Positions 41,801 to 53,273 of a stretch of 64,000 nt of DNA are shown here, piece by piece. The notes beneath the pieces are model-generated. The model was not told the DNA's origin, searched no databases, and was given only the letters and a program-made list of their open reading frames with translations. The position numbers were made by a program, and so were the translations under genes. Source of the stretch: Sarcocystis neurona (lineage: Eukaryota; Apicomplexa; Conoidasida; Eucoccidiorida; Sarcocystidae); assembly GCA_000727475.1 (NCBI GenBank), contig KL647307.1, forward strand, positions 391,555 through 455,554, written 5' to 3'. Within the stretch, counting starts at the first letter, position 1. Every line of letters starts with the position of its first letter.

Positions 41801-43387
41801 TGTTGGGAAGCGCCGCGCCTCGGCTGCTGCACAGGCGTGGGCTTACGTCGTTCACTTCAGCCTGCCTGCTACTGCTCCTGGTAGCGTCTCCGCCCAGCCG
41901 CTGCTGCTGCTGCGTATAATTGCTGCTGCTTCTGCGGATGGCTGATTCACACTGCTGCTCCGTCGTTGCTAACGTCCAGATATGACATGTTTTGCTGCTG
42001 GTTCTCCTGTGAAGTCGCTGCCTCGCTGCCACACTAGCAGTTCTCTCTTTGCTGCTGCTACTGCTGCTGCTGCTACTGCTGCTGCTGCCCCTGCTGCTGC
42101 TGCCCCTGCTGCTGCTGCCCCTGCTGCTACTGCCCTTGCTGCTGCTGCTGTCGCTGCTGCTGCTGCCGCTGCTGCTCTTGCTACCGCTGGTGCTGCCGCA
42201 GTGCCCTTCTGTGTTTACTGCCTCACGTGTTGAGCGTGAAGAACGTGGTGGCCTGCCGCCGATCCTTGCTGCTGCAGCCGCAGCCTCTGCGCCTTCCAGT
42301 GCTGCAGCAGCCACCCTTGCCGCTCGATGGTTCACTGCTGCCAATGCAGGCGCTGCCGCCGACCCTAGACGAGGAGGAGGACACTTGCACAGCGAAAAAG
42401 CCGCTCGTAACTCTCCCGGTGCTGCTGCTGCCGGTGAACAAGAGGAATACGAAGAACACAGGGAAGGAGACGCTGCTTCTGCTGCTTTGTCGTTGCTGCT
42501 GCGTACGGCGGTTGATCCCAGTCGCGCTGCTGCTGTCCCCCCTGTCCTCCGCGCTGTTGTTGTTGCTCTTAAACGGTAGTCGCGTCCTGCTGCTGCCAGC
42601 GCTGGAGCACGCCGCCGACCTCCTGCGAAGGCTGCAGCCGCACAGGCACGTCCCGCTGCTGCTGCTGCTGGAGCTGCTGCCGAGAGACTGCAAGAGGGTG
42701 CAGCAGCTTCAGGCACTGGCGCACATGCTGCTGCTGGCTGGGGCAGTGGCGCGCGGGCCGCTGCTGCCGCGTTTCGAGGGACCGGCGTCCACGTTGCTGC
42801 TTCTCCTGGAAATGGCGTATGGGCCACCGCTGCGGCTCCCGCTGCCCGTTCACATGCTGCACAGCGGGCTGTCACGCGTGCAGATGCTTCTACTGCTGAG
42901 GCGACTGACCCCCGTCCTGCTGCTGATGTGAGTGACGCACCTGAGTCTCCTGCTGCTGCTGCTACTAGGAATGCTGCCTCCGCTGCTGCTGCCCTTGCTG
43001 CACTTGCTGGCGCCCGCTTCTTCAAGAGAACAGGCGCGTCTTCCCCCGTTCCTGCTCTTTCTCCCGCCGCTGGTGCGGCCAGTTTCAATGCTGCGTCTAC
43101 TGTCACTGCGTCAGCCGCTGCTGTTGCTGCTGCTCTGTCGGCTGCTGCTGCTCTGTTGGCCGCTGCTACCCTGTCGGCTGCTGCGGTTGTTGCGGGCGCT
43201 GCTGCTGCTTCTTCTGAGGCTGCGGTCTGCGGCGGCGCATCACATCGCGCGTGCTTCCACAACCCTCGACGCTCCAGCATTTCGCCCAGCTGCCACAGCA
43301 GCAGCTGTCGGCTCTCTTCTTCTTCTTTATGAAGCCAGCAGTGACGCCCCGGCTGCTCGTCGAGAACGGCCGTCACCGCCGCTGCTT
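29889..43387 (-). CDS. Giant Ala/Ser/Gln-rich protein, main exon of about 4500 codons, Cys-rich C-terminal region
   Basis: The frame is open from about 43394 down to TAG 29889-29891. It has no ATG at its 5' end: a TGA lies about 20 bases upstream of the GTG at 43374-43376, so the exon is probably entered at a CAG acceptor ending at 43388. Residues are numbered from that GTG. Residues 1-46 form a charged, non-repetitive segment (DEQPGRHCWLHKEEEESRQL). Ala, Ser and Gln runs follow, including a (GSSSR)n stretch near 412-430. Around 2905-2970 is a Leu/Gln heptad-like coiled coil (LQVLLLQHLQQVREAQQAAR), followed at about 3020-3095 by an acidic patch (EEEAEEEE). A cysteine-rich region spans about 4060-4232 (RCPCCRRPL, CCGWFGCCDEGCGEGEC, CCSRCVPVC, FCVCWKGKC). 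A Trp/Gln/Glu-rich block covers about 4272-4382, then an amphipathic segment KEAVVNTLASFVRFLRM. No signal peptide or known domain. Function unknown; the Cys pattern suggests metal binding. Confidence 0.65.
42085..42145 (-). repeat. 15-bp coding minisatellite within the minus-strand giant frame
   Basis: A 15-bp unit made of CTGCTGCTGCTGCCC (plus sense) repeats about four times and is read on the minus strand as Gly-Ser-Ser-Ser-Arg. It sits in a longer poly-Ser tract (about 42040-42200). Confidence 0.8.
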
Positions 43388-43757
43388 CTGCTTTTCAGGC
43401 ATGACGCTACCGTTTCTGCGTGTGCTACTATTCTGCAGAAACGATGCTGCTGTAACAGCCAGGACTCCTCCGACTTTCATCGCCTTCTCCTTACGACACA
43501 TATATATGTTCCTCCCTCTGGCTCTCCTACCCCTGCAACCATCGGACTATATATACATCCAAATGCATGCATACATAGGTATATACGTGTATGTGTACTT
43601 GTATACGTATATATGTATATGCTGCTGTAGGTGCTTCTGCTAGGCGTATCGCATTGGATTAAGACGACGACCATATATTGAGCCCTTCTACAGCTGCTAC
43701 CTCTGTTTCTTCAGAGAGGCAGCTGCAGAACAGCAAGAGGAAAGGAGAGACGGTCAC

Positions 43758-43829
43758 CGAGTTGCTGCTGCAGGTGTGTATCCAGCCTCAGGAGAACAGA
43801 AGGAATCGGTGCCGCTTCTGGATGTTCGT
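43758..43829 (-). CDS. Predicted 72-nt upstream exon of the minus-strand giant gene
   Basis: On the minus strand a strong acceptor (pyrimidine-rich, ending ATTTTCAG) precedes 43829, and a donor CTCG/GTGACC follows 43758. The exon starts and ends in phase 1 and encodes EHPEAAPIPSVLLRLDTHLQ followed by QQL. Splicing to the CAG acceptor at 43388-43390 keeps the frame of the giant exon, which also needs a phase-1 partner. The implied intron (43388-43757, 370 nt) holds a TA/TATG microsatellite at 43499-43625. This explains why the giant frame lacks an ATG. An alternative open frame exists on the plus strand here (43720-43893), so the call is tentative. Confidence 0.4.
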
Positions 43830-46000
43830 CTGAAAATAGAGGTGCGCCAGCGACTAGACATGCAACGCTCCTGCTGCTGCTGCTAGCGATAAGCGGGGCA
43901 ATGTTGTGCAACACCTGCTACTTACTTAGGTTGCAACAGGAGCCGCAGTTCCAACACGGCAGCAGACCCCGACGGCAGAACAGCAGCAGCAGCAGTAGCA
44001 GCAGCAGCAGTAGCAGCAGCAGCAGTGACAACAGCAGCAGTGACAACAGCAGCAGTGACAGCAGCAGCAAGATGGTTGGAATGTAATGGGGCAGCAGTCG
44101 CAGGCGCAGCAGCAGTGTCGTCTCGACGAGTTACATCAGCAGCAACAGCAGCAGTGCAAAGGCTACGCACGAGGATGTTGCCGCGCGACACGCACTGGAA
44201 GAGGCAGCAGTGCAGCAACACCAGCAGGAGCAAGAGTCGATACAGCAGCAGCCACGGTAGAGAAGGAGGGAGGAAAGGACAGCGACGGGAGGCTAGGCCA
44301 CACTCGACGAAATAATAGTGAACAGGAGGAGGAGCCGCAGGCGGGACAGGGGGAAGAGACACGGCAGCAGCGGCAGAGTGAGCAGCGGCTGCAGGAAGGA
44401 GGAGAGAGCAGCACGGGAAGACGGCGGTGTGCAGCAGCCAGTGGGGAGAGCAGGGTATATAGGGGGAGCACAGCACATATGTAAAGTTGATCAACCAGCC
44501 CACCGGGCCTCCTCAAGGCAGGTGCAGCAGCCGGCCCGCGCGCGCTGCTGCAGTTTGTAGTTGTGAGGGAGAGACACAGGCCGAGACAAACAGAGCAGAG
44601 AAACACACTCGACGCGGCTGTCACGCTGTCAAAAGCAGCAGCAGCAGCTGACTCTTTGAAAAAGCGACTGCAGCGGGAGAGAAAAGTCGTGAGGAGGAGG
44701 CGATTTTTCTGGGCGGAATGCTACCGAAACGCAGCCGCCCCTCCCTGTGGTGAATAACAGCCCCCTCCGGCTTGCCGCGGAGTAGAGACACAGCGCCGCA
44801 GACGAGGAAAAAGTGTCGAACGGTGTGTACTTCTTTTGTTGCTTTGCTTTCTCCGTTTGCCACTGCCGGTTCGCTTTTGCTTCGCTATTTTGCTGCTGCC
44901 GGGTGCTGCTGCTGCTCCTGCTGCTGCTCTGCTGCTGCGGCGGTTCCGCTGTCTTACTGGGAAAAAGAGTTTGTGCTTCGCTGTGCGCACGCGCGCAGCG
45001 CGCTTGCTGCGCGGCCGCCGTGGAAAGACGGGGGGACGGGGGCAGGCTGCCGCGGAGAGTGAGGGATAGAAGAGACGAAGAGTGGAGCAAAATGAAGGCA
45101 CAATTGTCCCTTGTCGCGACGTTCGTTTCTGCTGCTGAAGGAGGAGAGCATGGGAAGCCTGCACGGTCAGCGAGCTATCCCTGCAGACGCCGGCCAGACA
45201 GAAAAAAGTTCACCAGAGAAAGCCGAAGAAGACGACCCCTCTCTCCTCTCCTGCTAAGCCAAACCCCCTCCGCATCCACAGCTACGACTCCGAAGAAAGC
45301 AGCAGCCGCGCTTGCTGCTGCTTCTGCTGCTGCTGTGCTGTTGGCTTCGAGCTTCTTCACGTGCTCCTGCTGCCTCCACTTCCTCTCGTGCTGCTCCTGC
45401 TGCCGCCTCCCACTCTCTGGCTGCTACTCCGGCTTGTACCGAGAAAAATCGGCGACTTCTGCTGCCGCTGCTGCTGCTGCGCTTTCTGCTCTGCTCCCGC
45501 TGCTCTTCTGCTGCGGTTCTGGCCTTTGCAGATGATGCTGCTTTTCTTGCTGCTCCTCGGGTTGCTTCTGTTTCCCATTTTGCCGTCTATTCCTATCCTG
45601 CTCCGTTCCCAAAGGCACTTCCTGCTGCGCACGACTATTTCTACCGCTGCTACGACTACTAGTACACAATAGTAATAGTATCGTTGCGTCTGTATACTGC
45701 TGTTGCCGCTCCCTCTGCTGCTGCTCGCCTGGCCACCCCTCCCAAGCTGCCACTGCTCTGCTGCTTCTGCATTAACTGCACAGAGCGATGGTGACGGCCT
45801 CTGTCTTCTACTGCGAGAAGTCGCTGATTTCCCGTACCGTCGTACGCACTCCGTCCCACGGCGCTCTCTGCACCAAGAAGTATTGCTGCTGCTACTGCTG
45901 TCTGACGTGCAGCTGATGCGGCCGCCCACTTCTGCTCCGACATTGCCCATGCTGCTGTACCTCCTACCCGGCTCGTACCGGTGCTGTGCGGCTGCTGCCG
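43830..46000 (-). other. Coding-like islands, probably further 5' exons of the minus-strand giant gene
   Basis: Minus-strand open stretches with mixed, charged sequence occur at 45666-45960 (includes MSEQKWAAASAARQTAVAAA), 45428-45640 (includes VPLGTEQDRNRRQNGKQKQP, ending ADFSR before GTACAA), 45216-45360 (includes VVAVDAEGVWLSRRGERGRL, ending before GTGAAC) and 44630-45000. They are followed by plausible GT donors, but phases do not all chain and the plus strand has competing frames at 44086-44484 and 45070-45360. CAG/CTG tracts lie throughout, for example (CAG)-type at 43981-44070. I cannot give an exon model or identify a family. Confidence 0.3.
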
Positions 46001-48012
46001 GGGTGAGGCGGCCACCACACACGCTAAATAAAGAGTCCGACGCGAAGTATACCTGTCCGTAGTCGGCTGTGCGGAGACACACCGGGACGCTGCGCTTGTG
46101 ACGAAGTCGCTCTTCGTGGGAGTAACTAAATCGGTTTTCATGTGAACCAGATAGATGTACGTAGACACACACACACACGCACACACCCTCGAATACAACC
46201 ACCAGCGCTTGGACAGCTGAGATAGGTACATTCATTCGTATTCCTCGACAGACACAGGCACGTGTGCATAGACGCGTATATGCATGCGGCTGAACAACAA
46301 GGCAGTAGCAGCTGCTCCGTTCCTCTCTCCACAAATCTCCGCTCCTCTCTCCACAAAACTACGCGCCGTGCTCGAACCTCCCTGTGGCGTCACGTGTGAG
46401 CCCTCCCAGACACACAGGGAGGAATGACGAGTTTCGAATGTGCGCGAATGTATGTGGCGTGCTGGCGCGTGTCTTCCGTTTCCTGTATAAAATCTTGAAG
46501 TACCCCTCAATATATATCTAGGGCCCGACGCCAGAAATAGCCACCCTGATATATACATATTTAAATATATATACGTACATACGTATGCACGTACCTTTGC
46601 TTGTTTGTCTACGCATGCGTACCACATGTGGTTGTCACATAGAAGGACGAATGTGGATGAGGGTGTCTCCTAGTTACAGTGGCAATGCTGATTACAGCGA
46701 GGAACTCCTCCACAAGCGGTGTAAGGTCGAGCGACAGGAATGCATCAACCTTCACGTCTACAGTAGGAAAACATGTTTATGTAGGAAAGCAAGAGGATGT
46801 ATAGGCATAAATGTACAGACTCTGTGCCGACTAGCATGCACACATACCTGGGGCAGATTCTGCGCATAAAATACATACACATATGTGTAACATGTGTATT
46901 CGGAATACGTATGGAGCATTCTTCTGGGTAAATGTAGCAACCTAATCCATAATCTGTGGACGTGCAACTGTCACAGTATTACAAAGACGCCGACAGAGGG
47001 CCTCGGGTGTATCAAGATTTACAGATATGTATATACATATACTGTAATACATTTACTTCAAATACGCACACAGCCGGGCCAGAAGCAAATCCGTGCATAA
47101 GCGCATATACATAAACGTGTACCTGTAAAGCACTAACCGACAGCATTCTGGAGATTTGACGGCACTGCACCACCTGGCAGGTGAGTACACAGATGAACAG
47201 AGAGACGAACGACAGTTTGTACCAGTCCGCTGCAGAAATACAAAGCTACCCGGCAGAAATATACAAACCGACGGTCGCAGACATGCGCACGCAGTTGTAG
47301 ATGTGCTTCATGTTAGTGGTTCGTAGAGACATGATAAAAGACAAGTCTGCTGTCGCTGGACTACGGTTCTCTGCAACAACCCGAGTTAACTTAGGACGTT
47401 TCAGTACACTTGCCTTTTAACAGTAGTTCTTGAGCTGCAGTGCGTCGGCTTCATCCAACACGCTGAACCGTCCGCTGAACATTCGTGAGTGCATGAGTCT
47501 ACACTCAGCGATAGGTATCTGTGCATACGTCTTTGTATCTCAGTGATTAGAGCTGCATGCCAGCCCTCTCCCCAAGTCCTGTGTACGTACGTGTGTATGT
47601 ACACGTATGCATGTATACGTCTCCGTGGAGTGACTCATATTTATATGGTTGTCCTGAAATAAGATAAGCTGTGTCCACTGTAGAGATAAATTCCATCCTA
47701 ACGTTGAGCGGAACAGAGGAAGTTCTGCGAAAAACATCAAAAGCCGGTAGTTGAGTCACCCGTAACCAGATCTTCGACTGTGTATGTTTTGGCGGAGAAA
47801 ACAAGGGTTCCCGGAGTTCACAGTGCTGGTACAGGCAGCGACTTCCTCTCTCTACTGATGCGGCCGTCTGCATCTTCTTCGGATATAAGCCTCCGTTGTC
47901 GAGAAATGTGGGGCAGAAGTTTTCTCAGCTCCGTTGAGTATACACTTGAGTGTATACGTGACAGAGGAGATACCCACGTTAGTGCGGTCTGACAGAAGTG
48001 TTGACAGCTAAA
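46001..48012. other. No gene seen; scattered TA/CA tracts
   Basis: Short (CA)n near 46167-46190 and TA tracts near 46509-46575 interrupt otherwise ordinary sequence. All frames are short, overlapping on both strands, and without motifs. It could be intronic or intergenic. Confidence 0.4.
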
Positions 48013-48215
48013 AGATGCTGCGCCGCGTTAAGAGTGAAAAGTGAATCTCCACCACCTGCCTCTCCAACAGATTGAAGTGGTAGCGTTCCGTCATCTGCTC
48101 ACACAGCTGTAAGCCACTGCGCCGCCTCTGCTGTAAAACGTGAATCCCCCACCGTCCGCTTCTCCAGCAGGCTGAACTGCCAGCGTTCCAGCAAGGACTG
48201 GGATCTGGCGGATAT
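48013..48215. repeat. Tandem duplication of about 102 bp
   Basis: The block beginning GCTGCGCCGC at about 48015 recurs at about 48117, and both copies carry GTGAATC, a C-rich stretch, CTCCA.CAG..TGAA and GCGTTCC in the same order. The two copies differ at many positions. No reading frame is conserved between them. Confidence 0.65.
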
Positions 48216-49010
48216 GTGTACTCCTCTGTACTCACTACGGCGTACGTACGTCCGAAACAGGCGGAGCACGAGCCCTGCCATATCTTACCAGTAATTTACC
48301 TGCCGGCACTTGTATCTATTCATGTTTATACAGACGAATGTGATGTTTCCGCAGCGGAGGATATTCGAGTATGGTTCACACAGAATACAACTAGGATCCA
48401 AAGGCAGACTGCAAGTCCCCTACTGTCGGACTTGCACAGGCAAGGTGTGCAAGCAACGGCTATCCTATTCAGGTGTCTGGGTTTCTGATCCAGCCAGTGG
48501 TGCTAATGAAGTGTTGAACGACCGAAGGAGGTCGTTTATCACGTATGCCTCAGTCTCTGTTTCCTCAGGGTCGCTTCTCACGCAAAAAACAGACCGGAGG
48601 ACGACGATTTTTGAAGCAGGCGAACAGGTGTGCTGCACCAAGTGCTACGGAAGCCGCAGCAGACGTCCTCCCGGAAACAGTACCAGTAGCAGCACAGCCC
48701 AAAACCCTCTACTGTTCTCTGTGAAGGCGTCGCAGCAGCTCTGTGCTGCTCTTGCGTCATTCTCGACCCCGTGATCGTAGCCTGTAGGCCCGGTGCTCTG
48801 TGCACATATATATATATATATACGCGGGGCCTGCGTGGGGCCTGTGAGGGTGACGTTTGCACAGACGTTTACCGGCCGATATCCGCATAGAGAGAAAAGG
48901 GGAAATACAGAAGCCTCTCAACATGGGCGCAGGCCTCTACGTGTACTACAATCGATACACGTGGGCACCTTTAGTGGCTCGCAGTGAACATGTCTACATA
49001 CTTCTATACA
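48216..49010. other. Unassigned, one 154-codon anonymous frame
   Basis: A plus-strand frame at 48310-48774 is open but its first ATG is internal (48322), it has no motif beyond a few Cys pairs (YCRTCTGKVC, CCTKC), and a minus frame of 94 codons overlaps it. I do not call it a gene. A short TA tract lies at 48806-48822. Confidence 0.3.
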
Positions 49011-49430
49011 CATATCTATATGTGTACATATATATATAGAGAGAGAGAGAGATAGATAGATATAGATGTATACATACATATATATATAGATATATACATA
49101 TATATATATATACATATATATAGATATATACATACATATAGATACATGCATACATATATGTAGATACATATATATAGATATATACATATATATATAGATA
49201 TATATGAAGTCTACGCGTCTCGGGACGCATATGGCCCCTAAGCGTTTGGACGTCTAGATACTAAGGCGCTACGCTTTGTACCGCCTTCAACTGGCGATCG
49301 CCTTTCGAAAGGATGACGCCACCATATACGATCATAAATATATACATATATATATATATACACGTATGATTTCCTGTCAGGGCACATACGGCTATATCCA
49401 CATATATATATATATATATGTATTTATATA
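49011..49430. repeat. TA/GATA/GAGA microsatellite block
   Basis: TATA, (GA)n, GATA and ATACATA tracts run from 49011 to about 49205. After a unique stretch (49206-49325), TA tracts recur at 49338-49362 and 49399-49432. Tyr-Ile type frames across the block are artefacts of the repeat. Confidence 0.85.
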
Positions 49431-49889
49431 TATCTTCAGATGAGGTGATGCACAGAAGATGTGCACTGCGCCCGCAGTCTTGATACTTGGGTAGAACCGA
49501 CGACCACGAGCCAGAGCAATGTCCACACGGAAGCCGCTACACTTTTTAAACAGACAGTCTTATATACCTGCATATATCAAAAAGTGCGCGTCCTGGGATT
49601 CAAAGATATATGTAAAGACACGCCACAAACACGTGTGTGTGTGTATGTACCCTTGCCTCTGCGAAGAAGCACAGATATGTGCGTGGCTCCTGCAGGGACG
49701 CACATACGAGCGCTTGGATCAATACAAGCATGCGGAACCGCACTTCTGAACACACGTACACTGGTGTCCACCATACACATACATATGTGTGCGATGTAAT
49801 GAAATATATACGAACGTAACCCAACAGATACGCACGAGGTACACCGAGGCCTTACTCTTGTACGCCCATATAGACGTGCGTTCATGAAT

Positions 49890-51240
49890 GTGGAGCCACA
49901 CATATGTGCGCGGAAGAAGATGAGGCCCCGTGGAGCAGCCGTCTGGCTGCGGGGTACAGGAGACTTCTGCTGTCCCACACGGTAGCAGCTGCAAAAGCCG
50001 ACTTCGGAGTGCTGCTGCTGCACCAGCAGCAGGCACTTGGCCGCAGCAGCACACAGCACGTGCTGCAGCAGACAATCAGCTGCACCAGGAGCTGAGGAGG
50101 AAAAGGAGCAGCAGGAGGAGCAGGAGCAACAGCACGGTGCGAACGCTGGAGTAGCAGCAGAGCGCAGAATGAGACGACTGAAGCAGAGCGGACGGTCGCC
50201 CGACCGCAGCAGACGGAGCGACCGCCAGCAGCATGCGTCCGTCTTCTCAGAAATAGCTACACGCGCATGGTGGGGCTTGGCATTGACGCAGGAGGAGGTG
50301 GCTGCCACAGCGCCAGTATATCACCTGCAACTGGACAAATCGCAGCAGCAGCAGCCGCAGCAGCAGAAAAATGCCAGCAGCCGTCCACAGTCTCGATAAC
50401 AAGGACGCGGCAGCACCACCAGCAGAAAGGACGGACGGCGCAGCAGCTGCGGAAGCGACCAGCGGAAAGCTGCTGCAAAAATTATCCGGCAGCGGCACTG
50501 CCACAGGCTCACCGTGGCAGCGGCAGCAGGAGAGGCAACAAAAGCAGCAGCAGTCCGAGATAGTGACAGGCCGCAGCAGCAACAGGTGACACTATCGCAG
50601 CAGCAGCAGGGGAAGACGAGCTGGGCCTCCACGCAGGAGTGATAGCAGACAGCAACTGCGTGAGAAAAGGAAACTCCCGCTGCAGCAAGACACGCAGCTG
50701 TCGAACGCGGCGGAGCAGCAGGAGTAGCAGCACCAAGCAGTGGCAGCTTGCACTTCCAAGTGGGAAATGGGAAGGCGGCAGCAGGGGGGCGTAACGGCAC
50801 TTCGCCACCAGCCAGTAGTAGCAGCAGCAGCATCAAAGGTGCACGGTGTAGCCGCAAATGGGAAAGAAGCGCAGCAGCAGCAGCACGAAGAGGAAGAAGA
50901 AGAAACGACACCGCGACTGCAGCAGAGAGGCGGCAGCACAGCAGCTGCAGCAGAACCGGGGGAAAGGCAGCAGGAGGAGGAACGCTGCGGCGGCGCAGCA
51001 GCAGGACATGCAACGCAGCAGCAGCACCAGAAAGGTCAACGCAGCAGCAACAGAGGGGCACGCAGGGCAGCAGCAGGAGGATTGGTGCGCAGTGTAGCAG
51101 CAGCAGCTGTAGGGCGTGGAACGCAGCAGCAGAAGAGGACGCAGCACAGCAGCAGCAATACAAGCAGCGCAGCAGCAGCCGAGAGCAAATCGAAGAATCG
51201 AGGAGGAAGCAGCAGCCGCGTCACGCATGAAAATTAGACG
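49890..51240 (+). other. CAG-rich coding-like island, probably exons of an unidentified gene
   Basis: Several plus-strand stretches have charged, mixed composition. 49904-50095 includes CAEEDEAPWSSRLAAGYRRL. 50090-50399 includes RAWWGLALTQEEVAATAPVY followed by HLQLDK. 50400-50589 includes TSGKLLQKLSGSGTATGSPW. 50571-50669 includes EDELGLHAGVIADSNC just before GTGAGA. 50790-50960 includes ANGKEAQQQQHEEEEEETTP. Frame changes between them, and GTGAGA near 50670, suggest introns. Opposite-strand frames (49577-50308, 50321-51163) are also open but Leu/Cys-rich, as expected of antisense CTG. No domain recognised; boundaries are unknown. Confidence 0.35.
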
Positions 51241-51419
51241 ACGAGAGAAATGAACAGCGGAGTACAATACCGGACATGCAACACGGGAAAGTACGCAGCG
51301 ACAACAGCGTGTAATGACCGAGGCAGCGGCAGCGTCAGCGTAACTGAGGGTTTTTACACGTCAGCACATACATCCACACCTGTCTCCCTTCCTCTGAAAA
51401 GAGGTGCCTTTACAATACA

Positions 51420-51722
51420 TACCTTTGCGGATATACGTGTATATACATACGCCTATATTTATCTGCCTGTCTATATAAATATATACATATATATTTACGC
51501 ATTACATAACATACATAAGTATATATATATATATATGTATATATCTACACGCTACATAGTGATGTATATATATATATATATGTGTATATCTATCTATCTG
51601 CCTATATATATATATATACACACATATTCATATACATGTGTATGTATCTACGCATTATATAACATGTATATATATATACATTACATAGTGATATGTATGT
51701 ACATATATATATATATCTTCAC
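51420..51722. repeat. TA-rich microsatellite block with a locally repeated ~70 bp motif
   Basis: TA tracts alternate with CGCATTACATAACATA, CGCTACATAGTGATG and CATTACATAGTGATA, so a short unit containing ACATAGTGAT recurs (about 51553 and 51683). No gene. Confidence 0.75.
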
Positions 51723-51999
51723 TGAACAGAAGAATGTGTGTACGAGCGTGTAGATGAGTGATATAACCCATGCAAGCAGGTTGTGAAATGTTACGTAGAC
51801 AAACATAGAGACACAAGTATAGACGGGCACAGGTGGAACCAGCAGAAGAGAACGTGGCATTTTTCTGCGAGGGGGGGAAAGGAAGAAGGAGATGCGAAGG
51901 AGCAGCACGTGCAGCACAGACGACGCGCCCCTGCCTGACGGGGCGCCTTCTTCTCCTTCCGAGTCTCCCCAACACACACACGAACATACACACTCAACG
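51723..51999. other. Unique sequence between repeat blocks
   Basis: No gene recognised. A G-run lies at 51872-51877. Confidence 0.35.
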
Positions 52000-52215
52000 T
52001 CCCTTTCTCGGCTCTCTGTCTCTCTTCCTGTCTCCGTCTCCCTACGCCCCTTTCTCTCTTCCCCTTCCCCCTTTTGCTGTCTCCCGCCCGCTCTCTCTGT
52101 CTCTGTCTCCCTGTGTCCCTCCTGTCTCTCTGTCCCTCCCTGTCTCTCTGTCCCTCCCGTCTCTCTGTCTCTCTTCCTGTCTCTCAGTGTCGCCCTCTCT
52201 CTGTCTCTAGAGTTG
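52000..52215. repeat. Polypyrimidine CTGTCTCTCTGTCCCTCC-type satellite
   Basis: Strong C/T strand bias over about 200 bp with repeated CTGTCTCT and GTCCCTCC units. The minus strand reads as (RDRE)-like purine repeats. Such tracts can form triplex DNA. It precedes a CT-rich stretch to about 52320. Confidence 0.85.
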
Positions 52216-52315
52216 CTGAAGACTTTCTGCAAGGGTTTCTCTTTCTCTGCGTCCCTACTGCCCCCGGGACGCAACATACGTCAACCCCTTCCCCCCTACC
52301 ACGTCTCACGTCTCT

Positions 52316-53160
52316 CTAGGTGTCACGCGCTGTCCTCTGCAGCGGCGCAGGCGACGTCTCGCCGGTCACTTCTTCCTCGAGAGAGAGAGAGAGAAAAGAG
52401 GTGTGTCGCACGTCTTTCTTTGCCTGGGTAGTCAAACGGAGGGATACGGCAGCTGCAACAGCAGGTGCAGCTCTGATCCCCACGCGCGGCTGCTGCCCGC
52501 AGCAGATGCGGCGCTGGTCCCCATACGCACGGCTGCTGGCCGCCCCCAGACAGCAGCTGCGAGCCGCTCTGGTCACGCACGGGCAGCAGCCGCAGCAGCA
52601 GAGAGAGGAGGCCTAGCAGCAGAAGTGACGCAGCAACAGCCGGCAGCACCCTAGGCCGCTGTTTCGGTGCACATGCGCGCACTTTGACAGCAGGTGCAGA
52701 GCAGCACCACACGTCACTCGGGGCAGACTGGAGGCAGAAACGTCCGCAGCAGCACTTGTCGCGCAGCAGCTGAAGCTTCCCTGCGCCGGCAGCACCCCGG
52801 GCTCTCTCTCCGAGCACTGCAACGCCGACATCCGCAAGCGACGCAGCTCCTTCGAGAGAGTCGTCGGTGCTCCTCACCGGCCGACTTGGACGCACCGCTC
52901 AACGAAATTCTCTCGGCGGCTCACCAGGCTTCACTACGAATATGCGGATTTCAGCCACCCTTCCCGCAGAAGAGAGACAGGAGTGTATGCTGCTGTTCAT
53001 CAGTTCACTAACGTCCACACACGTACGTATGCGCACGTGTTCAGGATGGCGGAGAGAAGTGCACGTACGTCGGTGTGCACGTATACATGTGTTTAGCCAC
53101 ACATGTATCAACCCACATACCAGAACAACAGAAATGTATCGCATGCGGAGATAGACATGC
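52316..53160. other. CAG/CTG-containing segment with competing frames on both strands
   Basis: The minus frame 52323-52895 (190 codons, starting MRPSRPVRSTDDSLEGAASL) and the plus frame 52694-53011 (includes ADLDAPLNEILSAAHQASLR) are both plausible. No splice signal or motif decides between them. Unassigned. Confidence 0.25.
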
Positions 53161-53247
53161 TACCTAGACTGAGAACGCACTGGCCTGTGTGGTGCAGCAG
53201 CTGGGTGGGGCAGTGTCAATTCTATTCCTTTTCATACGTCTTCCTCT

Positions 53248-53273
53248 CTATTTCTTAAGTAAATACCAGAAGC
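53248..53273 (-). CDS. WDR82/Swd2 homologue, predicted terminal exon E
   Basis: After an AAAGCAG acceptor the minus strand encodes (G)FWYLLKK and a TAG at 53248-53250. The phase matches exon D, and Phe-Trp near the C-terminus is typical of the family. It is only 26 nt and about five residues shorter than expected, so this is the least certain exon of the 3' half. Confidence 0.4.

Noticed and set aside
31503..43332. Plus-strand frames up to 301 codons opposite the minus-strand giant
   Set aside because: Same reason: antisense openness of CTG/CAG tracts, with Leu/Cys runs and no motif.
43373..43480. A 35-codon minus-strand frame starting MKVGGVLAVTAASFLQ that looks like a signal peptide for the giant protein
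   Set aside because: It is out of frame with the giant exon by one base, and any intron that would join them is far too short. The phase-matched exon at 43758-43829 explains the 5' end better.
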